Source: Turnera subulata
Taxonomy: Eukaryota; Streptophyta; Magnoliopsida; Malpighiales; Passifloraceae
Length of the DNA: 64,000 bases
NCBI GenBank assembly: GCA_028386065.3
Contig: JAKUCV010002878.1
Location: 218,968-282,967 of the forward strand
Direction: 5' to 3'
Below, piece after piece: positions 32,842 to 45,650 of this stretch (positions within the stretch are counted from its first letter, which is position 1; every line of letters begins with the position of its first letter). A program made the position numbers and the translations under genes. Below the pieces are notes generated by a model. That model worked only from the letters and a program-made list of their open reading frames with translations. It did not search any database and was not told the DNA's origin.

Positions 32842-33232
32842 CTCGGAGGTGCATGTTTGCGGGGAGTGGCACTGCATTCATCAAAGGCGAGATTCTGTCC
32901 ACTCTAGTGCAAAAGAACTTATAAATCTCTCCAAAGATCACGTTCATCCGATTTCTACAGCCAAAAGTATAACATTTAGTGCTTAAAATTAAACATACTT
33001 TAAAAACCATAAAAACAAAAGTTTGAATCATGAAATTCCAACTCCACAGATATGTAGCAAGAGCATCTAGGAAGAAAATCAATAACCAAGCTCTAAAATC
33101 TTTAAAAGTAAAACCCGGATCTTCGTCGTCGCCGTTGGCGTTTTCAGCATCGTCGTTGTCGCCGTCGTCAGCTCTCCCACCACCATCAACCATCATCATC
33201 GTATCCTCTGCAACACTCTTGGACAAGACCAA
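32842..33232 (-). pseudogene. Minus-strand ORF interrupted by hAT-like element 2
   Basis: Reading leftward from ATG 33232 the frame encodes an acidic Asp/Asn-rich N-terminus (MVLSKSVAEDTMMMVDGG), FKDFRAWLLIFFLDALATYL (a likely membrane segment), then a mixed region reaching the TSD of the hAT-like element. If the element and one TSD copy are removed, the frame continues in phase into 31666-31539 to a stop, about 200 codons in all. It may be a host gene fragment or a chance frame. I recognise no family. Confidence 0.3.
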
Positions 33233-33409
33233 GACTCAAAACTAAAAACTCAACTAGGGAATGAAATCCCCAACTAAATATGCATCATGGGATGCAATAG
33301 CTTCAAACTCAACTTCCTTCCGGTCTAAAGCATGGCCTCCCTTTCATTGAGCTAACCCATTCCCTTAACTTGGTATTGTTGAAGTATTAAAATTGATGTT
33401 TTTGGACTT

Positions 33410-35007
33410 GCAGCATGTTGGAGTTACGTAACGAATTTACTACAGGCCTTGGACTCCGTAAGATGAGGCAGGCCAATGAGGCTTTCCTAGCTAAGCTTGC
33501 TTGGCACTTGGTGGTTAAGCCTGATTTGCTGTGGGTTAGATTGTTGAGAGCAAAATATTGGGCTGGTGATTCGCTGATTCCACAGGTCAATCCAAAAGCA
33601 CAAGCTTCTCATGTGTGGTGTGGGATCTGTCAGGCTTGGTCTATGGTGTTAGCAGGTCTGTCATGGGTGTTTGGTGATGGCCGGTTAGTTCTCTTTTGGC
33701 AAGATGCCTAGGCTTGGACGGCTAGATGTGTTGTTACCAGGGGTCGTGGTACCATAGGAGTTGCGCTTGACTACTTTGGCAGATTATATGCTACCCTTTG
33801 GTGGGTGGAATTGGGAGCTCCTTCTTGCTTTACTTCTGGTACACCTTCTTCCGCATTTTAATGATTTTGTACTGGCCCTTTTTGCTAATGGTAGTGATTT
33901 AGTGTTTCGGGATGGCACAACCTTAGGAGAGTGCACGGTTCGTGCTCTCTCGGCCTCAGTTTTAGTGTCCAGGGATGTGAGGCTTTGGCGGGCGCTTTGA
34001 AAGTGGTCCAGATTGCTTCGAGCACGGACTTTTTTATGGCAGCTTAGTCATAATGCTATCCTAACAAATGATAGAAGGCGTCATCGACATATGGGTTCGG
34101 ATGGGTTATGCCCCCGGGTGTAAGAGGTTTCCCGAAACTGTGTTGCATGTAATGCGTGACTGTCCCTTCTCAATGACAATATGGAATCAGTTGTTAGCTA
34201 AACCGAGGGTGCTTTCGTTTGCAACTGTGGACCAGAATGAGTAGCTTTTGGCTAGTTTACAGGGTGAGTTCAGGTTTGCTAGTACTCTGCATTCAAGTTT
34301 GTCATTTGGTATGACGCTATGGAGTCTGTGGGAATGGCGGAATGAGTTTGTCTTTTCACAAAGCCCCCGCCCGCTGGAGATTGTTATCATGCATATCATT
34401 CAGTATGTTCGGTCGATAATGCTCCTTCTCGTTCAGGCGTGGATCGGTCGGAGGAAGTTCCACGGGATGTTGTGGGTCTCTGTTGGTTTCCACCACCTGA
34501 TGGAGTATTGAAGATCAATATTGAAGCGGTTGTTAGTGGTGTTGATGGTAGGTGTGGCTCGCGAGGCTCGTGGTCTTTGGCGGAGTGGATTTAGTTGTCC
34601 TGTGCCGTCGTGCAGTGTGGTGTTAGCTGAACTACGGGCGGTGTTGTATGGGCTCCAGATGGCTGACTCTCTTCGTGCTTGTAAGGTGGTTGAGGAGTCG
34701 GACAACAAAGAGTTGGTGGATGTTATTGGTGGTGCTGTTCCTAGTCGATTGCAGAATCATCCTTTGATGCTTGATGCTTGATGTGTGCATGTTCATGGCT
34801 CGATTTGAGCTGTGCAGTGTCCACTATGTTTGCCGAGAATGTAATTTAGTGGCTGACTTTTTAGCTAAGTCTGGTTTACAATTATCTTTTGATTTTCATT
34901 TTCTTGATAGCCCTCTTGTAAGTTGTACTAGGCCGAGGATGCTTGTTCCTCAGCTTGGGCTGCTAATAGTTAAGTAATGGAATGCTCTCTTGATTACAAA
35001 AAAAAAA
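33410..35007 (+). mobile_element. 5'-truncated LINE (non-LTR retrotransposon)
   Basis: The 3' part of an L1-type ORF2 in several frames. First comes the post-RT segment (TTGLGLRKMRQANEAFLAKL, LRAKYWAGDSLIP, VFGDGRLVLFWQDA). Next is the zinc-knuckle-like region (CKRFPETVLHVMRDCPFS, about 34110-34170). Last is an RNase H-like domain (AELRAVLYGLQMADSL, VEESDNKELVDVI, CNLVADFLAKS). Frameshifts and stops make it non-functional. It ends with an A-rich tail at about 34998-35007. RT and endonuclease are missing. Confidence 0.85.
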
Positions 35008-38000
35008 TGTCTTAGTAGTTAAATTGTATTAATTGTCTTATTAATGTACATTTCTATTTCCCATGTATCATCTAGATTGTTGTATGCAACTTTATATGTA
35101 AGTTACAACTGATGCAAATTTGCAAGAGATTAAAACACAAAAAAGAATACCAGTTCTTCTTGTCCACTACAAAAAGTTGATACTTTCATAAGGAATGAGA
35201 TTCTATGTTACAAAATAACTAATATTAACTTGAGTTGGATGTCTTGTTGGTTGGTGGTATTCCTATTCTCAATCTCATTCTATCACCATTCTTGTACCAA
35301 ACATCACTTATTCCTTGGGCCGGTAGCTCTTCTTCCCAACCCTCCAGTCCATATCTCAGTCCAAGCACATTGGGGCTAATTTCTCCATTCTTGGACCCAA
35401 TCTCTTTTTGTTTGAAAGCCTATATATGTGAAGTCAATGTATTATCAAGGGGAAGACGGTTGTTCTTCAGCGATGATTCTCCATAGTTTCATTACAATAT
35501 CCGATTCGCTCTATCATCGCACCAGTTTTGATACACTATTCCTGCACATTCCCTCTTATCATACCAGTAGTTCTCAAACCGACGTGGCCTCCTTTTTCGG
35601 TGCCTTCCTCACCCTATCTGTTTCTATACTTGGGAGAACACAAGCTTCACCCGACAGTGATATGATATATTAGCGGGTCAAGCACCTTTTTGGGTCCCTG
35701 AGTTTCGCGTTAGTCCCGTCTCTATGCCCGGAAATTTTTCTGTCCTGTTTGTATGCCCGGAAATTGAGCAAGCTTTCAATAACATTTCTATTGGATGCCA
35801 AGTCTAACCGTTGGCATTGGGTTCCCAGGAAAAAGAAACTCTGAGCATTGTTGTTGTCATATGGGCATTATTACAACTTATCACCACAGATATAACTGTA
35901 ATAACGGTAAATCCAACAACGTACGGGGCACTCAATTAGTCTGAATTCTTCTTTTTCTTTCAAGCAGCCTTATTTTATTTATTTATTTTTTAGAATGACC
36001 GTCTTTTATTTCATAATTGCTGCATTGATGCATAGGAAAGGAAAGCACCTAATTTATATCACCAAATATCTATATAGATAACAACGTTAATTGCTTAAGC
36101 TCCGGACAAATGTTTGCCACCAAAATTTAAACCCATGGCTAGAATCAATGAATCAAGAACCTAAAGAAAGTTGATTGAACGATGACACAATATCCAGGGT
36201 CACATTCTCAGAGTTTTTAAGACACAGTTGGTGATAGAATTAAGATGGGAAACGTTTACAAAGTTCCAAAGGAGACTCCAAGTTTTGATATAAGCTTACT
36301 ATGAACAATAGAAAACGAGTTTTAGAGTTCATAACTGTGAAGAAGAAAGAGGATTATGCATTTTTTTGTAGCTCTAAACAAACATGAGAAGCTGCAATCG
36401 CATGGGGATCAATTAACAAGGACGTAATAAATCGGTCAAGGATGGTTTTGATTATTGGAATGCAAAAAAGAAAAAAAAAAAAAAGAAGATGGAATCTAAG
36501 AAAACAACTGAGGAGAAAATCACAATGTTCTTTTCTTATGAAGAGAAAATTCCAATCCTTGGTAATGCGATAAACAAAAAAATAAAAAAACTAACAGAAG
36601 TCCCAACTTCTCCATAGGAAAGGAGGATCATCAACGGAAGCAGAAAATCAATTAAAAGAGCCAAACCTCTCCATCATTTTAAAGAACAGTTGAAACATAA
36701 TTAGGAATGAAGAGAATCAATGCATAGCACAGAACCAACTGCAAAATTATCAAAAATTTAGAGGGACTTAACCCAACTTGAAACAATACAATGATGCCAA
36801 ACTAAAGCTCTTATGTTATGTTACAGCTGATGGAACAAGCTTTCCCAGGAAGCAAAGAAAATTAAGAACTTGTGCAGATTTCGGAAGGCCTTGTTCTTTT
36901 CTCTATAACGAGGCTTGAAACTCGTAAGCCAAAAATATGGTGGCGTAAAATTTGTGGAACGATGGTCACGAGAAAAGTACTCCACACTGGAATGGAGTAC
37001 TATGGTGGTAAACTGCCTACGCCAAATTAGCTGAGCTCACCCTTTGAAGAGATGGATTAACATAAGAAGCTAGACAGTGAATCAATGAAAGATTGAATTC
37101 CCATGAGCAACTGATTTAACTTGAGAGAATAAGTGTGCTGAATCCAATCCTTGGTCATACCTTAAACTCATAAACTGATTAAAACTAAAACTATAATCTC
37201 ATAAACTGATTAAAACTAAAACTATAATGTCGCAAGTGCTATGCTCAGACCTCAATTGTTAATCCCCAACTCTCATTTAACTTACTAATAAAGTTTACAT
37301 TTTTTTCTAACAAACTTTTATCATTGGAAATGAATAGATGATGGAGTAAACAATTCGGACTTTGGGAATAAAACCAACGCAAGGTTAAACATTGCTGCCA
37401 AAAGAAGGATCTTAAGAACCGCAAAGAATAACATAGAAAAAAAATTTATAATACAGGCAGAATGACAAACGAGCAACACATTTTTGAGTTGATATCCCAG
37501 TTACGATACCGGGCTTGATCTACGGTACTTGCTGTATATAAAAGTATGCAAAGTGCTATTGCTCTTAAGTAGTTACATTAAATGTATCTATACACTCCCA
37601 GCTTAAATTCAATACAAATGCCACCAATTGTATCATTGACGTAGAAAGACTTGGTAAAAATTTAACAGTACTCCTATTGTAATGCAAAAACAGCATGTCT
37701 TCAAATTAGCAACCGACCAGCCTCTAACAATATTTAAAGGACATCAAAATCACAGGTCGCATGATTGTAACGAGTTAATATGCTATTCCCTCACATCTAA
37801 ACTAAGATCATGGTTGTGATGTTTGAATTCAAGAATGGACTTTCGGAATTTAAGAACAAATGCTTCAATGAGCCGACTCATAACTTTATTAACCATGCAG
37901 CAATATATTTGGGAGTTTTCATCATATCCCAGATAAATACAAGTCAACTTACTATACCAAACATAAAGAAAAAGTAATGGCTTGGGAGCCACCATAATTG

Positions 38001-38493
38001 GTAAAATCAATAAGTTGGTCTTTCTATCCCCAACAGGTGTTTATATTCGTTCATCATAATAAACCAGGATCCAGAGAATCTCAGAATGTTAGTTTCTATA
38101 ACAAACTGAAATTAAATTCTATGATAACTCCATAACCATATTGCTGAACTACTTAAATTTAAGATTCTATCCTCAACATGCCAAACGATTGAAATGCAAA
38201 AACATATATATAAATACTATTGAAATTTAACAGAAACAATAGATTTTCCCCGGCCATGCTTTTGTTCGACCGAAATTCCCATGTCAAATCAGAAATCAGT
38301 AAATTCCATCGCATTTCCCATTTTACAAAGCAATTTATATTACCGTCAAAAAATCCTGAAGTGAAGTCATCATAGTATACCTGATTCGCTGCTATCAAGA
38401 TGTACACTTCTACATATCAAAGTCAACAAAATCGACTGATCATTTTCCAGTAATCAGTTGTAAAGAAAGCTCCGGACAAATTCTAACTGAATT
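35008..38493. other. Intergenic region downstream of the PRA1 gene
   Basis: AT-rich DNA with no supported gene. At about 35675-35800 are words typical of plant MULE/MITE ends (CAAGCACCTTTTTGGGTCCC, and two GTATGCCCGGAAATT-like repeats), without a recognisable partner end. A 31-bp tandem duplication lies at 37167-37228. The right end probably holds the PRA1 3' UTR. Confidence 0.45.
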
Positions 38494-39788
38494 TCATCGC
38501 AAGGATTGCTTTGCTGGTGTCAGCTTTCGAAATGCAGCATGTAAAAGCATAACTACAGAGGCATGAGGAAAGAGAGACATCATGCCATTTGACAACAAGT
38601 TAGTCACAGAGATAAGGACAGAAAATCAAATGGATCAAAAAAGGAAGAAAAAGACAAGAAACGCAACAAGGAATAACATCCAATAGTTACCTGCATAACT
38701 GACGGCAAGTGCACAGAAGAGAGCCATTTGAACATTCAAGATTACCAGCATAACTACAGTCGCTGCAAGGATGAATATAAGAGATGAGAAGTAAAGCAAA
38801 GCACAAAAGAAAATTTCAAATGCTCATCAACTTCCTTGCAGTGGTGAAATTTACGATCACTTTAAGAAGAAAAGGAAAAAAAGTTAATTAGGAACTAGAG
38901 GTTATAAGTATAGTCTACCTGATTCTATTAGTTTCAGATTAAAACAGTATCCAGAACTACCGTTTTCCTATCTGCTACTACTAGAGGTTATCCAATAACG
39001 CAAATTGGGGGGTTTTTTTTTTTTTTTCCTCAGTTGTGATTTTTGGCTTTTGTAACAAAAAGCAAAAAAAAGCTTGCAAGACAGACAGATACTACTAACC
39101 ACATTGAGCGGTACGAACCAAAAGCTGCCTGATTATAGGGTATCGGTACCAATCCCATCTGTTACTACAAAACTTGAACATATCCCAAACTGCCAAGCTC
39201 GACAACAATCCAACAAGAGCCAGTGGCATTTGGTACCTGCAAAACAAACAAAAGAAACCACACAATTAGAACCAAAAAAAAAGCCATCGAGTACCCAATT
39301 GAAAACATAACACACAAGAGTTAAAAAAACACAAGAATAGCATACAGGGTAGAGGCGAATATGAGTATAAAGAGAGAGGCATAGTTTCTGGCATAACGCT
39401 TGACATTCTCCTGTACCCGGCGCCTAGCCTGGTCGGTGCCGGAGGGGAAGGAGTAGGACCCACAGTCGCCGAAGAAGGCGCGGGTCCACGACGGGGTCTC
39501 GCCCGAGAAGTCGAGGGTAGTGACCTTCGCGAAGGGGTTGAGGGTGAAGAGGGAGAGGAGGGTTATAACGCCGGAGAGTAAGGAGGCAAATACTCCGCCG
39601 CTTATTATACTGGTTGTGATAGACCCGCCATCGTTGGAGTTGGTGCCGGCGGCGACGCCGATTCCGCCGCTGGAAGGGATGACGGAGGAGTGGTGGTCGA
39701 GGACTTCCAGGTAGCCGGAGTCGCGGAGCCATGACTCGAAGGCCGGCTCCGGGACGCTCAAGGATAATGGGTTTGTTGAGAATGCCAT
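38494..39788 (-). CDS. PRA1H: PRA1-family protein (PRA1.H-like), four exons
   Basis: Coding exons on the minus strand are 39788-39346, 39236-39100, 38762-38691 and 38552-38494. All introns are GT-AG and phases agree, giving 236 residues, close to my recollection of the plant PRA1.H length. It starts MAFSTNPLSLSVPEPAFESW. It has a hydrophobic segment (GGVFASLLSGVITLLSLF), the subgroup signature DFSGETPSWTRAFFG, then RRRVQENVKRYARNYASLF. Further membrane segments follow (ALVGLLSSLAVW, VVMLVILNVQMALFCALAV). PRA1 (prenylated Rab acceptor) proteins are multi-span membrane proteins of the endomembrane system that bind Rab GTPases and affect vesicle traffic. An upstream in-frame TTG was not used as start. 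No frame damage is seen, so the gene is probably functional. Confidence 0.93.
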
Positions 39789-40253
39789 CCAGAAGCCACG
39801 CTTCTTCAAGTTTGGGGCTTTTTTTCTCTCCCTTCCGTTTAGCTGCCTTCTTCTAGCTTAAGTAATTACTAATTTCTGATTTTTCCATACAAAAGAAATT
39901 CATATATTCTTTTTTGGTGTAAAAGAAATTCATATTTTGTTGGCATCGGATTGTACTGACGTTTACGAAAATGTATTTTGTGGTGTTGTTTCTAAAAGAA
40001 ATTATTGTTAGCATCTTTGCCCAAATAATAAATTAATAAAGTATAATTTGCAATGTATAGGATACCTGAAAATATATATCGTGATATAAGGGAATATATT
40101 CATCCACAGAACTTCGAAATAAAAATATCGTGTGCATCCCTTCAGCACAACTTAATATATTCATCTATGGAGTCAAAAAAAAGCACCACAGGTTCTTTCT
40201 TTATATTCCATCAAATAATTTTTGCTCTTTTCTTTTTTGTCTGGAAGTGATAT
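39789..40253. other. Upstream region of the PRA1 gene
   Basis: This 465-bp stretch is AT-rich beyond 39860 and should contain the 5' UTR and promoter. No clear TATA box stands out at a convincing distance. Confidence 0.4.
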
Positions 40254-40560
40254 TTATATTATAATCATCAAAGATTGGTTACAACAAAATAGGCCCGGGC
40301 ATACCCACGGTTTCATATCTTCCTTGAATAGCTCTACAGGCGGGTATTGAAAAACAATTAGACCCAAGTTATGTCTAAAGGCAAGACTTACTAAAAAATC
40401 TACACAAGAATTAGCCTGTCTATATATAAAATGTACTTTAACTGTCAAAGACAACTTCAAAAGAGATTTAATCTCCCATACTATATTATCCAGCTCCACA
40501 TCCGAGCCAAGGAGGAGCTAATCTAATTAATAGCAATCACTGAGTCACACACACTCCAAA
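40254..40560 (-). pseudogene. LINE RNase H remnant
   Basis: The minus strand encodes CDSVIAIN, then MELDNIVWEIKSLLKLSLTV and RQANSCVDFLVSLAF. This is the C-terminal half of the RNase H-like domain found at the end of plant LINE ORF2 and related host paralogues. It has a stop in the middle and no other domain. Confidence 0.6.
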
Positions 40561-40909
40561 ATGAGTGTTCTACATCCAATTAATAGTAGTTTTTGCTCTT
40601 TCTTCCTATAGGAAAAAGACTCTCCAAAGTTTATTTTGTCTCTACTGACGTAGCTATATCCTCTGTCAATCTTTTATCAAAAGCTTTTCTTAAAAGAACC
40701 TAGTGATATAAGACCCAATAGGCTGAGTTCCTCCAAAATAAGTACCTTTAAAAGAGAGGACCTGCGAAAGGAAAATCTTGAAGGCAAGTCAAAATTCCTC
40801 CAAACAAAGTGTACGGGCCAACAACCAGGAACTTGCTACTAAGTACTAATCATACATCCAAAGTCGCGGCTTAACCTGCGTATTCAGTTGCAACCTAACT
40901 TGTTGGCTT
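40561..40909. other. Unassigned stretch
   Basis: No ORF or repeat structure that I can support. Confidence 0.4.
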
Positions 40910-41089
40910 CCCGAGATCCCCAAAAACCTTAAAAAAGAGAGATCCCAAAATTTCTGAAGACTATAAAAATCAAAAGTTCTAAAATTGAGAATCCAAAAGA
41001 CTTTGAAAATCAAAGGCCTCGAGATCCCAAAAAATCTTGAAAAAGAGAGATCCCAAAATCCCTAAAGACTTTGAAAATTAAAATTCCGA

Positions 41090-41279
41090 CCAATGTGGGG
41101 TTGGTCCAAGTGGTAAGTGACTTGGTTCCGCTTAAGCGAGGTCTCAGGTTCGAGTCCTTGTGTACGCAGAAAATCCTCATTGGAAGACTCACCCACCATA
41201 CCCAGGCGCACAACCTAGGTCGAATCCGGATGAGTAAGGGCAAAGCTCTGGATACTGGATGGAAAACCAAAAAAAAAAT
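41090..41279 (+). mobile_element. tRNA-derived SINE
   Basis: It has RNA polymerase III box A-like TGGTCCAAGTGG (41102-41113) and box B GGTTCGAGTCC (41147-41157) with tRNA-like spacing. A body of about 110 bp follows, ending in an A-rich tail (41267-41279). No clear target site duplication was found, and the 5' boundary is approximate. Confidence 0.8.
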
Positions 41280-41379
41280 CTACAATTGAGATCCTAGGAG
41301 ACCGTGAAAATCAAAGGTCCCGAGATCCCCAAAGACCTTTAAAATCAAAGTTCTCGAAATCTCTATAAACCTTGAAATT

Positions 41380-42310
41380 TAGGGTGTGTTTGGAATTATT
41401 TTTTCTTTTTTGTTTTTGAAAATAGGTTTCAAAAATTTAATTTAAAAACTATTTTTTAGGAGAGATAACTTATTTGGATAATTGTTTTCCAAGTCGTTTT
41501 GGCACAGGAATATTCAATGCCCAATTACCCTTCTCCTTCCCCAAATACCCTTCTTCTTCCTCCACATATCGTGGCTTCTTCTTCCTTTACGCTTTTCTTC
41601 ATCCACACTTTTCTCCATTCACCCAGCCGTTCTTTCTTTCTTTCCAAACTAGATTGCAAAAAGAATTAATAATTAATTGTTTGATAATGAAATTCACTAA
41701 CTAGTTTGGATCTGAGGAGAGAGTTAAGAGTTGGCTACCGACAAAACCCTTAGCGTTGCTCGATGCCATCAGCTCCGGCAAAAGCGAGGTCTGCTTCCAT
41801 CTCGGAGTCCTGCATACAAGCAAAGTCCAACAGCCCCCTTCTCTAGTGAATCTCTTCACAAGCAGCCACGAGCAGAAAGCCAGTTCAACTCCAGCAACAA
41901 AGCGTCGCATCCGCAGCCTTTCTCCAATTCACAAATAGTAATTGGGTATCAATTTTAACAGATGTGGAGGATATCAATTTGCAAAATTTGTCCTTGTGGG
42001 TGGCGGTGGGGAAGATGAAGAAACGACGGTGAAAGATGGAAGAAAGAGGGACGAATGTGGATTTGTGGAGAAAAGAAAAGTTATATATATTAATATTTAC
42101 AAAATTGCCATTGAATATCCTGGAGAAAACAAGGAAAACATCTTGAAAACATCTTTTAACAATTCTCTAATTTCTGGTTTCGAGAACAACTTTTACAGAA
42201 TTGTTTCCAAAACCATTCTCCTAAAAATCTTTCCAAACGCTTTTTCTTTGGTTTCAAAAATTTTGAAAACAGAAAACAAGGTTTTGAGAACCGTTTCAAA
42301 CACGCCCTTA
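41380..42310. mobile_element. hAT/MITE-like DNA element with GTGTTTG termini
   Basis: Termini TAGGGTGTGTTTGGAA (left) and TAAGGGCGTGTTTGAA (right, reverse complement) bound a 931-bp segment with T-rich subterminal zones. The interior (41730-42080) has GC-richer gene-like sequence (LDAISSGKSEVCFHLGVL) with no recognised domain. No target site duplication is evident. Confidence 0.55.
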
Positions 42311-42622
42311 GAGATCCCAAAAGGCCCTTAGGCTACAGTCTTTAGAGACCTCTAAAATTAAGATCCATAACCTTGGAAATCAGAAGTCCTTGAAGATCTA
42401 AAGACCTTGAAAATTAAAGGTCTCGAAAGGTCGCGTTCAAACAAACCTTGAAAATCAAAGGTCTCAAATTAAAGTTCGCATTCAAATAGACTTTGAAAAT
42501 CAAAGGTCTCGAAAATCTCGTTCAAAACACTTTGAAAATCAAAAGCCTCAAAAAGCCTATAGAACAAGGTCCTTAAAAAACTAAACAAATTAAAGTTCGC
42601 ATTCAAATAGAATTTGAAAATT

Positions 42623-45404
42623 AAGGGCTGAATAGGTTTCAAAAATAGGTGTTCTGTTTTCAGATCTTTTGAAAAAAAGGAAAACATGTTTGGGTGATGT
42701 TTTGAGGGATTAGTTTCAAAAATTTGTTTCCAAAAACTTGTCTCCGAGAACAGAATCTAGAGAACATCTAAAAGATGTTTTCGCGGAAACACGGGAAACA
42801 ACCATTTCTCATTAATGGCAACTTTGTAAATAGAGTCCATATATAAACCACCTTCCATCTAGTCTATTTTTTTTTTTTTCATTTTTCACAATCCACACCC
42901 GATTTATTCTTTCTCGCCTACTCCTCCTCCTCTTCCTCCTCCTCTCTTATGCAAAAGCACACAAGTCAAAGACGCAGCAGTGATTTTCAGTGATTTTCTT
43001 CATCTCCCCTGGTATGCTGGTGAATTTCATCTTGTCTCCTCCTTATCACCCCTCCTTTTCTTCTGTTGTTTAACATCGTTTTTGTAGGCATAATGATTTT
43101 GTGTTTCATCTCATGCAATTAGGGTTTTTCTTTTTGGCTTTCTGGGAATAGAGTGCCATAACCCAGAACTTCTACCTCTCAGGTACGATCTTGGGGTAGT
43201 TAATACTTCTTACAATCTAATTTTTTGGGCTTTTTTAATTCTTAATTTGTTTGGGCTTGTCACCCCCATCGAATGAGGTAAAGGATTATAGTGAATTTCA
43301 AAATCAATAATCGGTGGAATTCTATTTTGTTTTGTATATTTTTTTGGCTGATTTGAGTCATCAATCCCCAAAAAATTCAAGTTTGATTACTCTTTCAGAG
43401 TGTGAATGAATGATGTAAATGTCAATTTGTCAGTTACTATCGTTGTTTTGCATATAGATCTACCACTAATTAATTTTATCTCCAAACTAGGTGTCTATGA
43501 CAGAGTTGAAATAAATCCATGATATAGTTAATTTATCTCTGGGTGGAGCTATATGATGTTTCTTGCCCAATGAATGCTTAATACATGGTCACGAGGAGTT
43601 AGGGAATATGATAGGAAGGTTGGTGATTCAATTAGAGCCTCAATATGATGGAAGATATGCTCTTCTGTCCAATATGTATGCAACTAAGGGAGGAAAATGA
43701 TAAGTTTGAGAAAAATGATGAGAGAAGGGAGTGGTGTCAACTCTTGCTTGGAGTTTCATCAAGATTAATGGGATTGCCCATAAGTTCCATGTTGATGATA
43801 AGAATCATTCTCAACTAAGACGCTTCTACCAATTGCTTAGTCAATAAAATAAATAGGTTGGTTGCTTTACTTCTCTAAATGATGCATCACCATGTGAACT
43901 GGAAGTGATTTAGGTGTGAGGATTTGTGGTGAATAATGCTCCAGTCGCATCCTTTGGCTGGAGCTGGTTGAACTATATCCCCACAGAAATATAAACTAAA
44001 TTGATTGTCTCCCTCTTTGTCCTTTCAATTAATGTTGATTCTTAGACGATTCTATTGGTTGACTGATTCTTTTGATATGATAGGTAATGACTTCTATTTT
44101 TATTTGTCTTGTTACATGGGCATACATCCATGATCGAAAGGTCGTTAGGCCAAAAAGTTTCATGCCAACATGCTATTTTGATATACATTGATTGGAAACT
44201 TGGATAACAGTAAATACCTTTGCTTGCTTGTTTCACTGTGGTGCTGTAACTTTTCACCACACCACATTTCAAGTACTTGGTTTATCTGGTAGTGGCAAAT
44301 TTTAATTTGCCATGTATTTGTGGTTGTTTAGTGCATGATAAATTGGTTAATCCTTCTTTTGTTTCTTGTAGCTTGCAAGTAGTCATATTGCAATCCAAAT
44401 ACACACTATGAGCAATTTCGTTTTCAAGGGAGGTGAAGGTTTGCATAATGGAGTATAAGCTTGACATTATTATGAGTATCCATTCACTAGTGCGGCACTT
44501 CCTATAGAGTATTGGCAGTTTACCAAATAATCAAGATTTCTGCCTCTATACAGAATGGGGAGAGTTTTCAAGACCAAGAATTGCACATGGAGCAATCTCT
44601 CATGTATCTAGAGTTTGTACTATAGGCCATAGACTAACAAAATTAGTTGTAGATGTTCCTGACTTGACTTTCAAGTTTGGCCAGACATTGATAATTTGTT
44701 ACACCTCCATTTTATGAGGTCGTTATGAATTTTCTTTTATAAGGGAAAATAAAAAGAGATGTTGCTTGATTAATTAAATTCCTTTATAATTGTCTTTAGC
44801 CTAATATTCATGATCAAGCAGATTGAAAACAAAGATGTATCGCAGTTTAGTGTAAGCATAAGCAAAGAAATGCTATAGCCATGTGTAAGCATAAGCAAAG
44901 AAATGCTATAGCCATATTTGACTAGACATCGCATATTTTTCTATTACCCTTCTTTTTTTTTCTCGGAGAATTCAAAGCCATCTATATTTACTGTTGCACT
45001 TGGAAAAAAAATTAAGGCATTAAATAAATTATGAAATATTGCCTATAAAATATAAATTGTGATAGAATGAGCAATGAAAGAATTGTAACCAAATTAAAGC
45101 ATAAATAATAAATTAAAATTTGATTGATGTCTTTTTCATATATATTATGGATATCTTATCTTTTTTACTACATTTAATTACATAAACTTAAATTATTAAT
45201 TCCAACAAGTTTTCAGTGAAAATTGTTTCTAAATTTATTCTTGCCAAACAAATTTTGTAGTTTTTGATTTTGAAAACAGTTTTCAAATACAAAATTATCC
45301 AAACAAATTTTTCAGTATTTCTAATCTTGAAAATTGTTTTTTGAGAATTGTCTTTAAAATAGGTTTTGAAAATAATTCTTAGGGAATACTTCCAAACACA
45401 CCCC
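42623..45404. mobile_element. Related DNA element, low certainty
   Basis: The right end CAAACACACCCC and the left end GGGCTGAATAGG resemble the termini of the neighbouring element. The left subterminal zone shares words such as GGAAAACA and ACATCT(A)AAAGATG with 42100-42310. The 2.8-kb interior is AT-rich with no transposase. A 33-bp direct duplication lies at 44851-44916. Boundaries rest on the repeat field on both sides. Confidence 0.4.
44851..44916. repeat. 33-bp tandem duplication
   Basis: TGTAAGCATAAGCAAAGAAA and its following 13 bases occur twice in direct succession with a period of 33 bp. Confidence 0.8.
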
Positions 45405-45650
45405 AAAGGTCTCAAAATTCTCATTCAAATACTTTGAAAATCAAAAGCCTCAAAAGGTCTATAGAACAAGGTCCTTAAAAACCCTAAAAAATAAAGATCA
45501 CTAAACAAAATGGCGCTCTCTTCGACCAAGGTCCCTAAGGATCTTGAAAATAGAAGTTCTTGAAGAACCTCAGAAATCAAAGGCGCCAAGGTCCCAAGCA
45601 ACAACCCAAGGACCTTAACTTACTGAGAGCATCCTACATTCGAAAAAGGC

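Larger units (their letters stand above)
40910..45650. repeat. Degenerate short-repeat field, interrupted by insertions
   Basis: Blocks at 40910-41090, 41280-41379, 42311-42622 and 45405-45650 are built of loosely repeated words such as GAGATCCCAAAA, CTTTGAAAATCAAAGGTCTC and CAAGGTCC(T/C)TAA. They appear to be one continuous block split by a SINE and two DNA elements. Reiterated tracts of this kind occur in untranslated regions of plant Ty3/gypsy Tat/Ogre-type elements; whether this is such a remnant is an inference. Confidence 0.45.

Noticed and set aside
37783..38407. Minus-strand ORFs of 75-82 codons downstream of the PRA1 gene
   Set aside because: AT-rich frames without motifs or splice support; likely chance ORFs.
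39789..39809. Upstream start for the PRA1-like protein at 39809
   Set aside because: That codon is TTG; the first in-frame ATG (39788) gives the family-typical MAFSTNP start.
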